Positions 5,664-6,089 of a DNA stretch of 6,089 nucleotides are shown here, piece after piece. The first letter of the stretch is position 1. Every line of letters starts with the position of its first letter. Location: positions 1 to 6,089 of the forward strand of contig WLHG01000065.1 of assembly GCA_009702845.1 (NCBI GenBank), read 5' to 3'. The notes below the pieces were generated by a model. It was not told the DNA's origin. It saw nothing but the letters and a program-made list of their open reading frames with translations, and ran no database searches. The position numbers and the translations under genes are program-made. This stretch comes from Actinomycetota bacterium (GTDB lineage: Bacteria; Actinomycetota; Actinomycetes; Nanopelagicales; Nanopelagicaceae).

Positions 5664-6089
5664 GAAAATATTACTTGCATCCCTAGTGATTTCACTGCTC
5701 ACTAGTTGCTCTACCATCTCATCGACTATTAAATCAGTCACACCTAAACCTATTGAGAAAAATCTATTAAGTGGCCGAGATGGTTCAAATGGTCCAGTTC
5801 TCGTAGTCAAGATCGATGATACAAATGCCGCTCATCCTCAGATAGGACTAGAGGATGCCGATGTTGTCTATATTGAACAGGTCGAAGGTGGCTTAACTCG
5901 TTTAGCTGCGGTTTTTTCCTCAGTTATACCTATGCGAATTGGTCCAGTTCGAAGTGCGCGTATTTCAGATATTGAAATCATGAGTCAGTATGGAAGGGTC
6001 GCATTTGCATACAGTGGTGCCCAGAAGAAACTCTTGCCAGTTATTGCAGCGGCCAATCTTGCGAACTTAGGTGCCCAGGCACAACCACC
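5653..6089 (+). CDS. DUF3048 (YerB-like) lipoprotein, 3' end beyond window
   Basis: 145 codons are visible before the window edge. MRYKKILLASLVISLLTSC is a textbook lipoprotein signal: a basic start, a short hydrophobic core and lipobox LTSC with Cys19 as the lipidated residue, so the protein should be anchored to the outer face of the membrane. After a short linker come the hallmarks of the DUF3048 N-terminal domain: PVLVVKIDDTNAAHPQIGLE (about 44-63), DADVVYIEQVEGGLTRLAAV (64-83) and MRIGPVRSARISDIEI (90-105). The family is widespread in Gram-positive bacteria and its biochemical function is not established. I chose the ATG at 5653 because the signal peptide starts correctly there; an in-frame ATG at 5638 would add five residues. 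The gene overlaps the LemA-like gene by 11 bp, so it probably belongs to the pgsA-pimA operon. About half or more of the usual length should lie to the right. Confidence 0.9.
   Translation, partial: MRYKKILLASLVISLLTSCSTISSTIKSVTPKPIEKNLLSGRDGSNGPVLVVKIDDTNAAHPQIGLEDADVVYIEQVEGGLTRLAAVFSSVIPMRIGPVRSARISDIEIMSQYGRVAFAYSGAQKKLLPVIAAANLANLGAQAQP

Noticed and set aside
5911..5921. T-run (GGTTTTTTCC) as a terminator before a new transcription unit
   Set aside because: It falls within the conserved DUF3048 coding region (LAAVFSS) and has no convincing GC-rich stem before it.

Overview
The window looks like a conserved actinobacterial chromosomal locus: threonyl-tRNA synthetase and a HIT-family nucleotide phosphorylase/hydrolase, followed by the phosphatidylinositol mannoside (PIM) genes pgsA, patA and pimA. 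This order matches, from memory, the Mycobacterium tuberculosis Rv2614c-Rv2610c neighbourhood. Base composition is only moderately GC-rich (roughly mid-to-high 40s percent by eye), intergenic space is almost nil and most genes overlap. Actinobacterial gene content with low GC and extreme compaction suggests a streamlined freshwater or marine actinobacterium such as the Nanopelagicales (acI: Planktophila/Nanopelagicus). That placement is inference, not proof.

Layout. Bases 1-1365 hold the 3' two thirds of thrS, cut by the window edge. A HIT-domain gene starts 2 bp later (1368-1889). It runs into an opposite-strand gene (1890-2474) with no gap between the two stop codons. That reverse gene encodes a 194-residue protein that I read as a shrunken EF-G-like G domain with its nucleotide-binding motifs replaced. 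Only 24 bp separate its GTG start from the ATG of pgsA (2499-3098), and this gap holds two overlapping, opposite -10-like hexamers that could drive leaderless transcripts both ways. From pgsA onward all genes are on the + strand and overlap head to tail: pgsA, patA (3095-3979), pimA (3979-5163), a LemA-like membrane protein (5160-5663), and a DUF3048/YerB-like lipoprotein from 5653 that runs off the right edge.

How the genes work together. PgsA makes phosphatidylinositol phosphate from CDP-diacylglycerol and inositol phosphate. After dephosphorylation by an enzyme not seen here, PimA adds the first mannose and PatA acylates it, giving acylated PIM1. The LemA-like protein and the DUF3048 lipoprotein are co-transcribed by position and act at the membrane or cell surface, but their link to PIM synthesis is unknown. 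thrS and the HIT gene form a separate upstream unit; HIT relatives at this locus act on diadenosine polyphosphates, which aminoacyl-tRNA synthetases can produce.

I see no mobile element, CRISPR array, tRNA, rRNA or riboswitch. No stretch over 300 bp lacks a gene. Most of the window is ordinary core genome; the pseudo-GTPase and its bidirectional start region deserve the closest second look.
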